From Massilia sp. W12 (GTDB lineage Bacteria > Pseudomonadota > Gammaproteobacteria > Burkholderiales > Burkholderiaceae_D): a stretch of 64,000 nt of DNA. The notes under the pieces were generated by a model that did not search any database, was not told the origin of the DNA, and saw only the letters and a program-made list of their open reading frames with translations. The stretch covers positions 2,418,001 to 2,482,000 of the forward strand of contig NZ_CP147776.1 of assembly GCF_037300705.1 (NCBI RefSeq). The letters are read 5' to 3'. The position numbers were made by a program, and so were the translations under genes. Positions 50,253 through 59,314 of this stretch are shown one piece after another (the first letter of the stretch is position 1; every line of letters starts with the position of its first letter).

Positions 50253-53200
50253 TTAGGCCAGCCAGGCGCGCGCGTTGCGGAACATGCGCAACCACGGGCC
50301 GTCTTCGCCCCAGCCATCCGGATGCCAGGAATGCAGCACAGTGCGGAACACACGCTCGGCGTGCGGCATCATCACCGTGAAGCGGCCATCGGCGTTGGTG
50401 ACGGCGGCGATGCCTTGCGGCGAGCCATTCGGATTGAAGGGATATGCTTCAGTGCGCGCGCCAAAGTGATCCACATAATGCAAGGCCGCAGCGGCTTGAG
50501 CTATGTCGCCGGTTTGCGAGAAGTCGGCAAAGCCTTCGCCATGCGCAACCGCGATCGGCAGACGGCTGCCTTGCATGCCTGCAAACAAAATCGAAGGCGA
50601 TGCCGCCACTTCAACCAGGGCAAAGCGCGCTTCAAACTGCTCGGATTTATTGCGCGTGAATTTGGGCCAGTGAGCGGCGCCGGGGATGATGGATTTCAAA
50701 TTGCTCATCATCTGGCAGCCATTGCAAATGCCTAAGCCAAAGCTGTCGCTGCGGGCAAAGAATTGCGCAAATTGTTCGCGCATGGCCTGGTTGAACAAAA
50801 TGGTCTTGGCCCAGCCTTCGCCGGCGCCTAACACGTCGCCATAGGAAAATCCGCCAACTGCGATCAGGCCTTTGAAATCTTCCAGCTTGGTGCGGCCGGC
50901 GATCAAATCGCTCATATGCACATCGTGCGCGGCAAAGCCGGCTTTATGCATCACATACGCGGTTTCAATATGGGAATTGACGCCCTGCTCGCGCAAAATC
51001 GCCACTTGCGGACGTGCGCCCAGGTTCAGGAATGGCGCTGCCACGTCTTGTTGCGGATCGAAGGTGAGATGCGGCTGCATGCCCGGATCATCGCTTTCGA
51101 TGCGCGCGTATTCGGCATCGGCGCAGGCCGGGTTGTCGCGCAGGCGCGCAATGCGCCAGCTGGTTTCACTCCACATTTTATGCAGCGCGCTGCGGCTCTC
51201 GCTCCATAAGAGTTTGCCGTCGCGCATGATTTCAAACATGCCGCGCGGATTTGGTTTGCCGATGGTGTGGCTGCAAGCGCCTAAGCCATGTTTGCGCAAA
51301 ATATCCATTACCGCGCTGCGCTGCTCCAGCTTGTATTGCAAAACCGCGCCCAATTCTTCGGCAAACAGGGCGCGCAGGCTGCGCTCTTCGCGCCGTGCGC
51401 TGACCTGGCTGGCCCAGTTTTTCGCATCGCCCCAATCGGAATCATGTTCGCCTTCCAACACCAGCATGTCCAGATTCAGCGATATCCCGCAACGCCCGGC
51501 AAACGCCATTTCCGCCAGGGTGGCGAATAAGCCGCCGTCGGAACGGTCGTGATAGGCCAGAATCATGCCGGCGCGGCGTAATTCGCCCACGGCGGCGAAG
51601 AAGGCGGTTAAGTCTTCGGCTTGCTCCAGATCCGGGCCTTGTTCGCCCAGTTGTTGCCAGACTTGCGCAAAGCAAGAGGCGCCGATGCGGTTTTGTCCGC
51701 GTCCCAGGTCAATCAGGAGCAATTCGGTCTCGCCCAGATCCATGCGCAATTGCGGGGTGAGCGAGCGGCGCACATCGGCCACCGGAGCAAAACCGGAGAC
51801 GATCAGGGAGAGCGGCGCGCTGACTGCGCGTTGCTTGCCATCTTCTTGCCATTTGGTGTGCATCGAGAGCGAATCTTTGCCGACCGGGATGCTGATCCCC
51901 AGTTTCGGGCACAGCTCCATGCCGACCGCGCGCACGGTGTCAAACAGGGCCGCGTCCTGGCCCGGCTGGCCACAGGCGGCCATCCAGTTGGCTGAGAGTT
52001 TGATCTGGCTGATCTCGTCGATATCGGCGGCGGCCAGATTGGTGATGGTTTCCGCTACCGCCATGCGGCCGGATGCGGCGGCGTTGAGCACCGCCATGGG
52101 GGTGCGTTCGCCCATCGCCATGGCTTCGCCGGCGTAACCGGCAAAGCTCAAGGCTGTCACGGCGCAGTCCGCCACCGGCACTTGCCAGGGGCCGACCATC
52201 TGGTCGCGCACATTCATGCCGCCCACGGTGCGGTCGCCAATCGTGATCAGGAAGGATTTATCGCCCACGGTGGGCAGGCGCAAGACGCGCGCCACCGATT
52301 CGGCCAGTGTCACGCCGCTGTAGTCAAACGGCGCCGCCGGATTGGCCAGGCGTTGCACATCGCGCAGCATTTTGGGCGGTTTGCCCAGCAACACATCCAT
52401 CGCCATATCCACCGGTGCGGCGGCTGGCGTGCCTTCGTGTTCGGCGTCGAGCAGACGCAATTGGCGTTCTTCAGTGGCCGTGCCGACCACCGCAAACGGG
52501 CAGCGTTCGCGCTCGCACATGGCGCGGAATTGTTCCAGGCTTTCCGGCGCAATCGCCAGCACATAGCGCTCTTGCGATTCATTGCTCCAGATTTCTTTCG
52601 GCGCCAGGCCGCTTTCTTCCAGCGGCACTTGGCGCAGTTGGAAAATCGCGCCGCGCTTGGCGTCGTTGGTGATTTCCGGGAAGGCGTTGGACAGGCCGCC
52701 GGCGCCCACGTCGTGAATCGACAAGACCGGGTTGGCTTCGCCCAATTGCCAGCAGGCGTTAATCACTTCCTGCGCGCGGCGCTGCATTTCCGGGTTGCCG
52801 CGCTGCACCGAATCAAAATCCAGATCAGCGGTATTGGCGCCGGTGGCCATCGAGCTGGCGGCGCCGCCGCCCATGCCGATGCGCATGCCGGGGCCGCCCA
52901 ATTGGATCAGGAGGCTGCCAACCGGCAAACCGAGTTTGTGGGTGTGGCGGCCGGAAATATTGCCCAGGCCGCCGGCGATCATGATGGGCTTGTGATAGCC
53001 GCTGATGTTGCCGCCGATGTTTTGTTCCCAGGTGCGGAAATAGCCGGCCAGATTGGGGCGGCCAAATTCATTATTGAAAGCCGCGCCGCCAATCGGGCCG
53101 TCGATCATGATTTGCAAGGCCGAGGCGATGCGCTCCGGTTTGCCATAGGGTGCGGCGGCGCTGCGCGCGGCCAAGGGCTGCAGTACGTCTTGCGCGTTTT

Positions 53201-54290
53201 CCCAGGGCTGCACGGCGTCCGGGATCATCAGATTGGAAACGGAAAAACCGGTCAAGCCGGCTTTCGGCTTGGCCCCGCGCCCGGTGGCGCCTTCGTCGCG
53301 GATCTCACCGCCCGCGCCGGTGGAGGCGCCGGGGAATGGGGAAATTGCGGTCGGGTGGTTGTGCGTTTCGACTTTCATCAAGGTGTGGGTCAAATCTTGC
53401 ACTTCGCCGTACAACTGCGCCGCCCCTTGCGGATAAAAGCGCATGGCCGGCTTGCCTTCCATGATGGCGGCGTTATCGGCATACGCCACAATCGTGCCCT
53501 TGGGCTGCAGTTGGTGGGTGTTTTTGATCATGCCAAACAGGGAGCGCTCCTGCTTCTCGCCATCCACCACCCAGTCGGCATTGAAAATCTTGTGCCGGCA
53601 GTGTTCGCTGTTGGCTTGCGCAAACATCATCAATTCCACATCGGTGGGATTGCGGCTGGCGGCGCTGAAAGCTTGCAGCAGGTAGTCGATTTCATCTTCT
53701 GACAGGGCCAGACCAAGTTCTGTGTTGGCCGCCGCCAGCGCAGCGCGCCCGCCTTGCAGGATGTCGATGAAGGCCAGCGGCTTGGCCTCCAGGCGTGAGA
53801 ACAATGCTGCGGCTTGCTGCAAATCGTCAAGCACGCTTTCGGTCATGCGGTCGTGCAACAGCGCGCACACTTGCTGCCATTGCGCGCTGCTTAATTTGCC
53901 GGCGCCGATGCTGCTGCCCAGCAAGCCGGCTTTGAGTTCGATGCGGTAGGCAATCGCGCGCTCGACCCGGTGAATATGCGTCAAGCCGCAGTTATGCACG
54001 ATGTCGGTGGCTTTTGAGGCCCAGGGCGAAATTGTGCCTAAACGCGGTATCACAAAACATTCCAGCACACTGCCGCGCGCGGCTGGCGCGGCATACGGGT
54101 CGCCATACGTCAGCAAGGCTTGCAGATTGCGTTCTTCCTCCTGGCTTGCAGTATGGCCGGCAGGAAAATCCACCAGGTGCATATATTGGCCGGAAATGGC
54201 GCTAATCTCAGGCGCGACTTGTTGCAATTGTTGCAGCAAGCGTTGTGCGCGGAAGGCGGACAGGGCATTGGATGCGGGCAGAATCAGCAT
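50253..54290 (-). CDS. purL: Phosphoribosylformylglycinamidine synthase, single chain
   Basis: 1345 residues, the long single-chain PurL of proteobacteria. N-terminal and linker domains lead into two AIRS-like ATP/FGAR domains ([60 protein letters not shown]). A C-terminal class I glutamine amidotransferase has Cys in [12 protein letters not shown] and His in AHGEGFADF. It makes FGAM from FGAR, ATP and glutamine in purine synthesis. It has its own transcription unit; a terminator of the upstream gene sits just before it. Confidence 0.97.
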   Translation of the reverse strand: MLILPASNALSAFRAQRLLQQLQQVAPEISAISGQYMHLVDFPAGHTASQEEERNLQALLTYGDPYAAPAARGSVLECFVIPRLGTISPWASKATDIVHNCGLTHIHRVERAIAYRIELKAGLLGSSIGAGKLSSAQWQQVCALLHDRMTESVLDDLQQAAALFSRLEAKPLAFIDILQGGRAALAAANTELGLALSEDEIDYLLQAFSAASRNPTDVELMMFAQANSEHCRHKIFNADWVVDGEKQERSLFGMIKNTHQLQPKGTIVAYADNAAIMEGKPAMRFYPQGAAQLYGEVQDLTHTLMKVETHNHPTAISPFPGASTGAGGEIRDEGATGRGAKPKAGLTGFSVSNLMIPDAVQPWENAQDVLQPLAARSAAAPYGKPERIASALQIMIDGPIGGAAFNNEFGRPNLAGYFRTWEQNIGGNISGYHKPIMIAGGLGNISGRHTHKLGLPVGSLLIQLGGPGMRIGMGGGAASSMATGANTADLDFDSVQRGNPEMQRRAQEVINACWQLGEANPVLSIHDVGAGGLSNAFPEITNDAKRGAIFQLRQVPLEESGLAPKEIWSNESQERYVLAIAPESLEQFRAMCERERCPFAVVGTATEERQLRLLDAEHEGTPAAAPVDMAMDVLLGKPPKMLRDVQRLANPAAPFDYSGVTLAESVARVLRLPTVGDKSFLITIGDRTVGGMNVRDQMVGPWQVPVADCAVTALSFAGYAGEAMAMGERTPMAVLNAAASGRMAVAETITNLAAADIDEISQIKLSANWMAACGQPGQDAALFDTVRAVGMELCPKLGISIPVGKDSLSMHTKWQEDGKQRAVSAPLSLIVSGFAPVADVRRSLTPQLRMDLGETELLLIDLGRGQNRIGASCFAQVWQQLGEQGPDLEQAEDLTAFFAAVGELRRAGMILAYHDRSDGGLFATLAEMAFAGRCGISLNLDMLVLEGEHDSDWGDAKNWASQVSARREERSLRALFAEELGAVLQYKLEQRSAVMDILRKHGLGACSHTIGKPNPRGMFEIMRDGKLLWSESRSALHKMWSETSWRIARLRDNPACADAEYARIESDDPGMQPHLTFDPQQDVAAPFLNLGARPQVAILREQGVNSHIETAYVMHKAGFAAHDVHMSDLIAGRTKLEDFKGLIAVGGFSYGDVLGAGEGWAKTILFNQAMREQFAQFFARSDSFGLGICNGCQMMSNLKSIIPGAAHWPKFTRNKSEQFEARFALVEVAASPSILFAGMQGSRLPIAVAHGEGFADFSQTGDIAQAAAALHYVDHFGARTEAYPFNPNGSPQGIAAVTNADGRFTVMMPHAERVFRTVLHSWHPDGWGEDGPWLRMFRNARAWLA

Positions 54291-54300
54291 GATCTCAGCT

Positions 54301-54338
54301 CAAAAAAAAGCGCGCCGGCAGGAAAGCCTGCAGGCGCT
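54301..54338 (-). terminator. Intrinsic terminator of the GT39 gene
   Basis: On the minus strand GCGCC-T-GCAGG pairs with CCTGC-C-GGCGC around a short CTTT loop, followed by eight T. It ends the glycosyltransferase transcript immediately upstream of purL. Confidence 0.85.
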
Positions 54339-54366
54339 GTCAGTAAGTAGAAAGGAAACTTGGACG

Positions 54367-55986
54367 TCATTTGCATTCCCCATGCGGCGGCAAGATCGCC
54401 CAGGCCATGCCCAATTCAGGGAAGCTGCCGGGCCGCGCGGGGCGTAAGCGGAATGGCGGGAATTCTTCAATCTCGGGCCAGATGTCTTCAATTTCTGCGA
54501 CCAGATCTGTGCCCTGCACGGCCACCGTGATGGCGCCGCAGCGGTAGATGTCTTGCGCCGTAACCCAGGGCGAAATGCGCAAATCGGCGTCAATCACAAT
54601 CTGCGGCGCATAACTGCTGTAAAAACTGGCGACCCCGGCTTCCCAGGGCGTGCCGATGATGTATTTGAGCGGTTTGCCGGGATGGGCCTGACGCCAGCGC
54701 GCATCGAGTTCGCGCGCCAATTCCGGCCCCGGATAGGCCGCGCGCGTGTATTTGCCGGTCAACTGCGTCCACCAGATACTGCCTTTGCAGGCATATACCG
54801 CGCCAAACAGCAGCATCACACTCAACCACAGCAAGAAGGCGCGCCGGCTGGCCAGCTGGTCGGCGGCAGCCCCCAGCCACCAGACGGTGATGATGCCGGA
54901 CAGCGGGAACATGGCGGAAGCCCACATCGGATGCAAATAACTGCCGCTGGCGCCCAGGGCCAGGGTCAGCGCAAAGGGGCCTAATCCCAAGGCCAGTAAA
55001 AAGCGCGAATGGGACAGCGCATTTTCACGGGCCGGCTGCAGCTGGGCTTGCAAGCCATTCGCGCTGCGCACCCAGGCCCACAGCAGTACCGCCCACAAGG
55101 CAATATGGACGGCGACTTGCATGCCGATATAAGAAACGATGTTTTTGCCCCAGCCGGAATGTTGCGTCATTTCCTGCAGTCGTTCCTGGGCATAGTGAAG
55201 CGGGGCCAGATCATTCAGATACAGCCAATACAGATGCGGGCCGACCACGGCCAGCGCGAGCGCGGCGGCCAGCAGCACGCCGCCCCAATTCAGGCGCGCG
55301 CGCGCAGCGCTGTCCCATCCCAGATAGAGCAGCATGGCTGCGAGTAAAAACACTGCGCTGTATTTGCTCAAGCCGCTCAAGCCCAGGGCCAGACCGAAAG
55401 CCGCCCACCACCACAGGCTGCGGCTGTGCAAGGCGGCGTACAAAGCGCCAATCGCAGCGGCCCACACCGGCATTTGCGCCACATTATGGTTGAAGTCGGG
55501 CGCGTATAAATTGTAGTAAGCCAGCAGAGATTGCAAGAACATCGCCAGCAGCGCGCGGCGCGGCCCCAGACAGGCCAGCGCCAAGGGCCAGACGCACAAC
55601 AGGCTCAGGACAATCGACAGGGCGGAGGGTAAAAACAGGGCGAAATGGGTGTGGCCAAACAGGCTTTCTGAGAGCCAGATGCCCCAGGCCGGCAGCGGCG
55701 GGTGTTTGTAATAGCCGATTTGCGGCGCTTGCGCCCAGGTGTGCATTTCAATCACATCCAGCGGTGCGGCGTGATGTCCCAGCAGCGCAATCAAGAGCCA
55801 GAAAAACCCCATGAAAACCAGCAGCGCATAAAAGCGGCCTTGCGCCTTGCTCTGTACATCAGCTGACGCCACGGCTGCCGGCGCGCAAGCGCTGCTGGCG
55901 GCGCAGGAATCGGCGGCAGATGCGGATTGCATTTCAGGAGTGCAGGCGCTTTTCTGTAAAATCACGGTATCGGCCTGCCATGGCAT
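54367..55986 (-). CDS. ArnT/PMT-type membrane glycosyltransferase (GT39/GT83)
   Basis: 539 residues. About 40 polar Cys/Ala-rich residues, then some twelve membrane segments. The first large loop has the family acidic and HPPL motif: LDVIEMHTWAQAPQIGYYKHPPLPAWGIWL. The C-terminal 130 residues form a periplasmic domain. Such enzymes move sugars from undecaprenyl phosphate to lipid A or other acceptors. Divergent from a GT2/deacetylase pair, it completes a lipid A aminosugar-type module (inference). The start is uncertain; a second ATG lies at 55932 and neither has a good ribosome site. Confidence 0.82.
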   Translation of the reverse strand: MPWQADTVILQKSACTPEMQSASAADSCAASSACAPAAVASADVQSKAQGRFYALLVFMGFFWLLIALLGHHAAPLDVIEMHTWAQAPQIGYYKHPPLPAWGIWLSESLFGHTHFALFLPSALSIVLSLLCVWPLALACLGPRRALLAMFLQSLLAYYNLYAPDFNHNVAQMPVWAAAIGALYAALHSRSLWWWAAFGLALGLSGLSKYSAVFLLAAMLLYLGWDSAARARLNWGGVLLAAALALAVVGPHLYWLYLNDLAPLHYAQERLQEMTQHSGWGKNIVSYIGMQVAVHIALWAVLLWAWVRSANGLQAQLQPARENALSHSRFLLALGLGPFALTLALGASGSYLHPMWASAMFPLSGIITVWWLGAAADQLASRRAFLLWLSVMLLFGAVYACKGSIWWTQLTGKYTRAAYPGPELARELDARWRQAHPGKPLKYIIGTPWEAGVASFYSSYAPQIVIDADLRISPWVTAQDIYRCGAITVAVQGTDLVAEIEDIWPEIEEFPPFRLRPARPGSFPELGMAWAILPPHGECK

Positions 55987-56097
55987 AAAATGGCAGGTCA
56001 GGAAAATTGGCGTGCCGCATTATACCTTGCTTGAGCGCAAAAAACAGCGCAGCCGGGGCCTTGCGGCAGCTGTCGGATCAGCTCAGAAAATTAACTC

Positions 56098-57102
56098 ATG
56101 TCCACCTCTTTGCCTGTACAGGCTTTCACTGCAGCACTGCGTCCGGCCCATCCTGTGATCACCTGCATCACGCCCGCGTATAACGAAGCGGCGCATATCC
56201 GTCAATTTTTACTGGATTTGAGCGCGACTCTGCAATCCATGAGTGCGCGCTATGAAATTGTGGTGGTGAATGATGGCAGCCGCGACGCCACTGAAAGCGA
56301 AGTGCTGGCGGTGGCGGCTGAATGCAGCGTGCGCTATCTTGGTCTGTCACGCAATTTCGGCAAAGAAGCGGCGCTCTCGGCTGGCATCGAACATGCGCGC
56401 GGCGATGTCATCATCTTAATGGATTCCGATTATCAACACCCTTTGCGCTTATTGCCTGAGATGCTTGGCTTGTGGCGTCAGGGATATGACATGGTGTATG
56501 GCGTGATTGCCGACCGCCGCCATGAATCGGGTTTAAAGCGCGCCGGAACCAATCTGTTTTACCGCTTAATGGAAGCCGGTTCGGCCTTGCATATTCCGCG
56601 CAATGCCGGCGATTTCCGCTTAATGGACGCCAAAGTCGGGGCCGCCTTGCGCCAACTGCCGGAGCGCAACCGCTTTATGAAGGGTTTATACGCCTGGGTC
56701 GGTTTCAAGAGTGTGGCGCTGCCCTTTGTGCCAGAGGAGCGCGCTTCGGGCCAGTCTTCTTTTTCCATGCGCGGACTGGCGCGGCTGGCGGTGTCCGGCT
56801 TGACTGCATTTACCACCCTGCCCTTGCGCTTTTGGAGCGCAGCCGGGGCCATGGTGTCGATCGGCGCGATTTTATATGGCGCCTATGTGGCGCTGGAAAC
56901 GCTGATATGGGGCAATCCGGTGCCGGGCTGGGCCACGCTGGTGTGCGGACTGATGTTTTTCTCCGGCGTGCAATTGCTCTCGATCGGGGTGCTGGGCGAA
57001 TATCTGGGCCGGGTGTATGAAGAAGTGAAAAAACGTCCGCTGTATCTGGTTGGGCGGGATTATGATCATGCCCAATTAGGGGTGGGAGGCGCGGATGATT
57101 GA
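56098..57102 (+). CDS. GT2 polyprenyl-phosphate glycosyltransferase (ArnC/DPM1-like)
   Basis: 334 residues. N-terminal GT-A domain: ITPAYNEAAHI, VNDGSRDAT, and the DxD-like MDSDYQHP. Then KGLYAWVGFK and SSFSMRGLARLAVSGLTAFTTLPLR lead into two C-terminal membrane segments, with EYLGRVYEEVKKRPLYLV at the end, as in ArnC and GtrB. It would transfer a sugar to undecaprenyl phosphate on the cytoplasmic face. It overlaps the deacetylase gene by 8 bases. Confidence 0.88.
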   Translation: MSTSLPVQAFTAALRPAHPVITCITPAYNEAAHIRQFLLDLSATLQSMSARYEIVVVNDGSRDATESEVLAVAAECSVRYLGLSRNFGKEAALSAGIEHARGDVIILMDSDYQHPLRLLPEMLGLWRQGYDMVYGVIADRRHESGLKRAGTNLFYRLMEAGSALHIPRNAGDFRLMDAKVGAALRQLPERNRFMKGLYAWVGFKSVALPFVPEERASGQSSFSMRGLARLAVSGLTAFTTLPLRFWSAAGAMVSIGAILYGAYVALETLIWGNPVPGWATLVCGLMFFSGVQLLSIGVLGEYLGRVYEEVKKRPLYLVGRDYDHAQLGVGGADD

Positions 57103-57988
57103 GCAACAGGAAACAAAGCCGGAGCGCAGCGCAAAAAACGATGCCGCGCTGCCCGAAGCGCCGCCGCATTACAGTCCGCTGGTCTTGTGTGCGGATGATT
57201 TCGGTCAGCATGTGGGGATAGATGCGGCAGTCATCTTATTGCTCTCAAAAAACCGCTTATCAGCAGTCTCGTGTATGAGCAATGCGCCGCGCTGGCGTGC
57301 GATGGCGGCCCCGGCCTTGCTTGAATTGCGCAGCAAGGTGCAAGGCCAGCGCAGTTTTGATGTCGGCTTGCATTTCAATCTGACTGAGGGCTTTGGCTAT
57401 CCGCCGGCCTGGAGTTTGCGCGCGATTTTGCTGCAAAGCCATGTCCATTTGCTGGCGCCTGAACGTTTGCAGCAAAGCTGGCATGCGCAATTGGATGGTT
57501 TTGAGCGCGCCATGCGCGCCGCGCCGGATTTTATTGACGGCCATCAGCATGTGCATCAATTGCCGCAAGTGCGCGAAGCCATGCTCAAGGTGATGCAAGA
57601 GCGGTATGGCGCAAGCCGCCTGCCCTGGGTACGCAACACCATGCGCGCAGCGCGCAGCGAAAGCGGCAAGGCGCGTTTGCTGGAGTGGCTGGGCGGGGCC
57701 AAACTGTCACGCCGCCTGCGCCAGCAGGGAATTGAAAGCAATCAGGGTTTTGGCGGGGTGTATGGCTTTGATGCGCCGAATGCGCAAGCTTATGCAAGCC
57801 TGTTTGGCCAGTGGCTGCAACAGTCGCACGCCGGCGGCTTGATCATGTGCCATCCGGCGGCGGCGAAAAACGCGGACGACCCGATCAGCAGCCAGCGCCT
57901 GGTGGAGTATGCGTTTTTAACCTCCAGCGAATTCCCGCAATTGCTGACGCAACACCACCGCCGCTTGAGCCGTTTGCGCGACAGCTGA
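57095..57988 (+). CDS. ChbG/HpnK (YdjC) family deacetylase
   Basis: 297 residues. Metal-binding motifs of the YdjC/ChbG fold: LVLCADDFGQHVGID (Asp pair), DVGLHFNLTEGF and DFIDGHQHVHQLPQVR (His residues), and CHPAA near the end. These hydrolases remove N-acetyl groups from sugars. NaxD of Francisella and LgmC of Bordetella, of the same family, deacetylate polyprenyl-linked aminosugars for lipid A. The overlap with the GT2 gene supports a like role here. GGGAGG lies just upstream of the ATG. Confidence 0.85.
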   Translation: MIEQQETKPERSAKNDAALPEAPPHYSPLVLCADDFGQHVGIDAAVILLLSKNRLSAVSCMSNAPRWRAMAAPALLELRSKVQGQRSFDVGLHFNLTEGFGYPPAWSLRAILLQSHVHLLAPERLQQSWHAQLDGFERAMRAAPDFIDGHQHVHQLPQVREAMLKVMQERYGASRLPWVRNTMRAARSESGKARLLEWLGGAKLSRRLRQQGIESNQGFGGVYGFDAPNAQAYASLFGQWLQQSHAGGLIMCHPAAAKNADDPISSQRLVEYAFLTSSEFPQLLTQHHRRLSRLRDS

Positions 57989-57992
57989 GGCC

Positions 57993-58679
57993 TTACGCCA
58001 TCCAGAAAAACAGCGCCGTCATGCGTTTTTCATGGTGCGCCATGCCAAAGTAATTGCTGGCGGAATGCACCAGGTCGGCGCGGTAGAGCAGGATGCGGTT
58101 GAATTTATTAGGCACCATCAAATCTTCATGCCAGGCTTGCAGCGGCAGTTTGGATGTGCCCAGGGCTTCGGCAAGCTGATTGTGCGGCGGCGTGCAGAGA
58201 TTGCCGCCCAGGCTGCCGTCACGATAGCGCAGACGGTAAAACGAGGTGCCGCCTTCGGGCGGCGCATCCGGCGTCAGATAAATCACGGCGGCATAGCGGC
58301 ATAAATTGCGCGAATCGGTATGCGGGCGCGGGCCGGATTCGATCAAGCCGACTAATTGCGCATAATTATGCGAAACCTTGCCGCCATTGCCCGCTTCGGG
58401 TTGCCACAGCTTTTTCGCACCGGTGACTTTTTTCACCCAATTTTCGACATATTCCAATTCCGCAGGCAGCAAGGCGCCGGGACTGCGCTGCCCCGGCCAG
58501 AATTCTTTGGCGCGCGGAAAACCGATTTCCCAATTTTCCAGCGCAAACATGCGTTCTGAAATTTCCTGCGGATTCGGTAAAAAATCATCCTTGATCCAAT
58601 AATCGCGTCCTTCGACAGGTTTGCGATACGTCAACTTTGGCGGGCGCGGCAGGCGGGGCGGTTCGGCTTGAATGATCAT
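57993..58679 (-). CDS. DUF6445 family protein, likely 2-oxoglutarate/Fe(II) oxygenase-like
   Basis: 228 residues from the ATG at 58679; the longer frame upstream has no support. An HxD..H..R pattern is visible: PHTDSRN, then RADLVHSASNYFG, then EKRMTALFFW, fitting a double-stranded beta-helix Fe(II)/2OG oxygenase. The DUF6445 label is from recollection of the family and not searched. Convergent with the deacetylase gene, 4 bases apart. Substrate unknown. Confidence 0.65.
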   Translation of the reverse strand: MIIQAEPPRLPRPPKLTYRKPVEGRDYWIKDDFLPNPQEISERMFALENWEIGFPRAKEFWPGQRSPGALLPAELEYVENWVKKVTGAKKLWQPEAGNGGKVSHNYAQLVGLIESGPRPHTDSRNLCRYAAVIYLTPDAPPEGGTSFYRLRYRDGSLGGNLCTPPHNQLAEALGTSKLPLQAWHEDLMVPNKFNRILLYRADLVHSASNYFGMAHHEKRMTALFFWMA

Positions 58680-59314
58680 AAGGAAAAAGCTGAAGTTATC
58701 TTCTGAAATATGAGAAGTGTATGAGCAGCTTTGTCTTGCGGCAAGCATTATCAATGTTGCAGAACAGCATATATTTGCGCAAAATTGATTTGCATAGCAA
58801 ATCAATTATTTTATTTTGCTATGTTTATTTCAAAAATAAGTAAAAGAAAACAAAGCTTGCGCCGGCGACGGTGTCACATTCCATCAGCCTTGTTTTTGCA
58901 TTCTGATAACGAAAACGCAGCTGCCCATTACTGATGGCGACAATATTTTTCTCCAGAATGACGCGCTGACAAAAAATGCCGGACAGACGCTGGCTGTTGG
59001 GCGACTGGACCAGTCCGGAGGCTGGCCAGGGCTTGCATCGATGGTCTTGAACTGCGGCCCTTTAATCTTCAGGTAATGGCAGTGGTGTTCATACTTACGG
59101 TTGAAGTTTCTTGTAATGTGTGTTTTCATAGCGTCGTGACCCCGGTTCCTTATCTTTGAAACCCTTGGGAAAGTGGCAAAGTCACATTCTGAATCAATTA
59201 GCCAGATCATTTTGCATGGAGGTGCGTTTCTGCCGTGTAGCGGCTTCGTCCATCCATCTCAATTTTCTTATTCAGTCATGTAAATCAACTATCTACTTTA
59301 GAGTGTTAATAGCT
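58680..59314. other. Intergenic region upstream of the RADAR system with recombinase remnant
   Basis: 635 bases, AT-rich at 58740-58850. It contains a fragment of a recombinase gene (59030-59129) and probably the rdrA promoter. No complete gene. Confidence 0.5.
59030..59129 (-). pseudogene. N-terminal remnant of a tyrosine recombinase/integrase
   Basis: From the ATG at 59129 the minus strand reads MKTHITRNFNRKYEHH then LKIKGPQFKTIDA, which resembles the SAM-like N-terminal domain of phage-type integrases (HLKLKGLQPKTIDAYARAIRR in the relatives I recall). After KTIDA the match stops. It is a broken mobile-element gene. Confidence 0.45.

Noticed and set aside
52182-53702. 506-codon plus-strand frame inside purL
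   Set aside because: Shadow of a certain purL gene; composition is that of antisense GC-rich codons.
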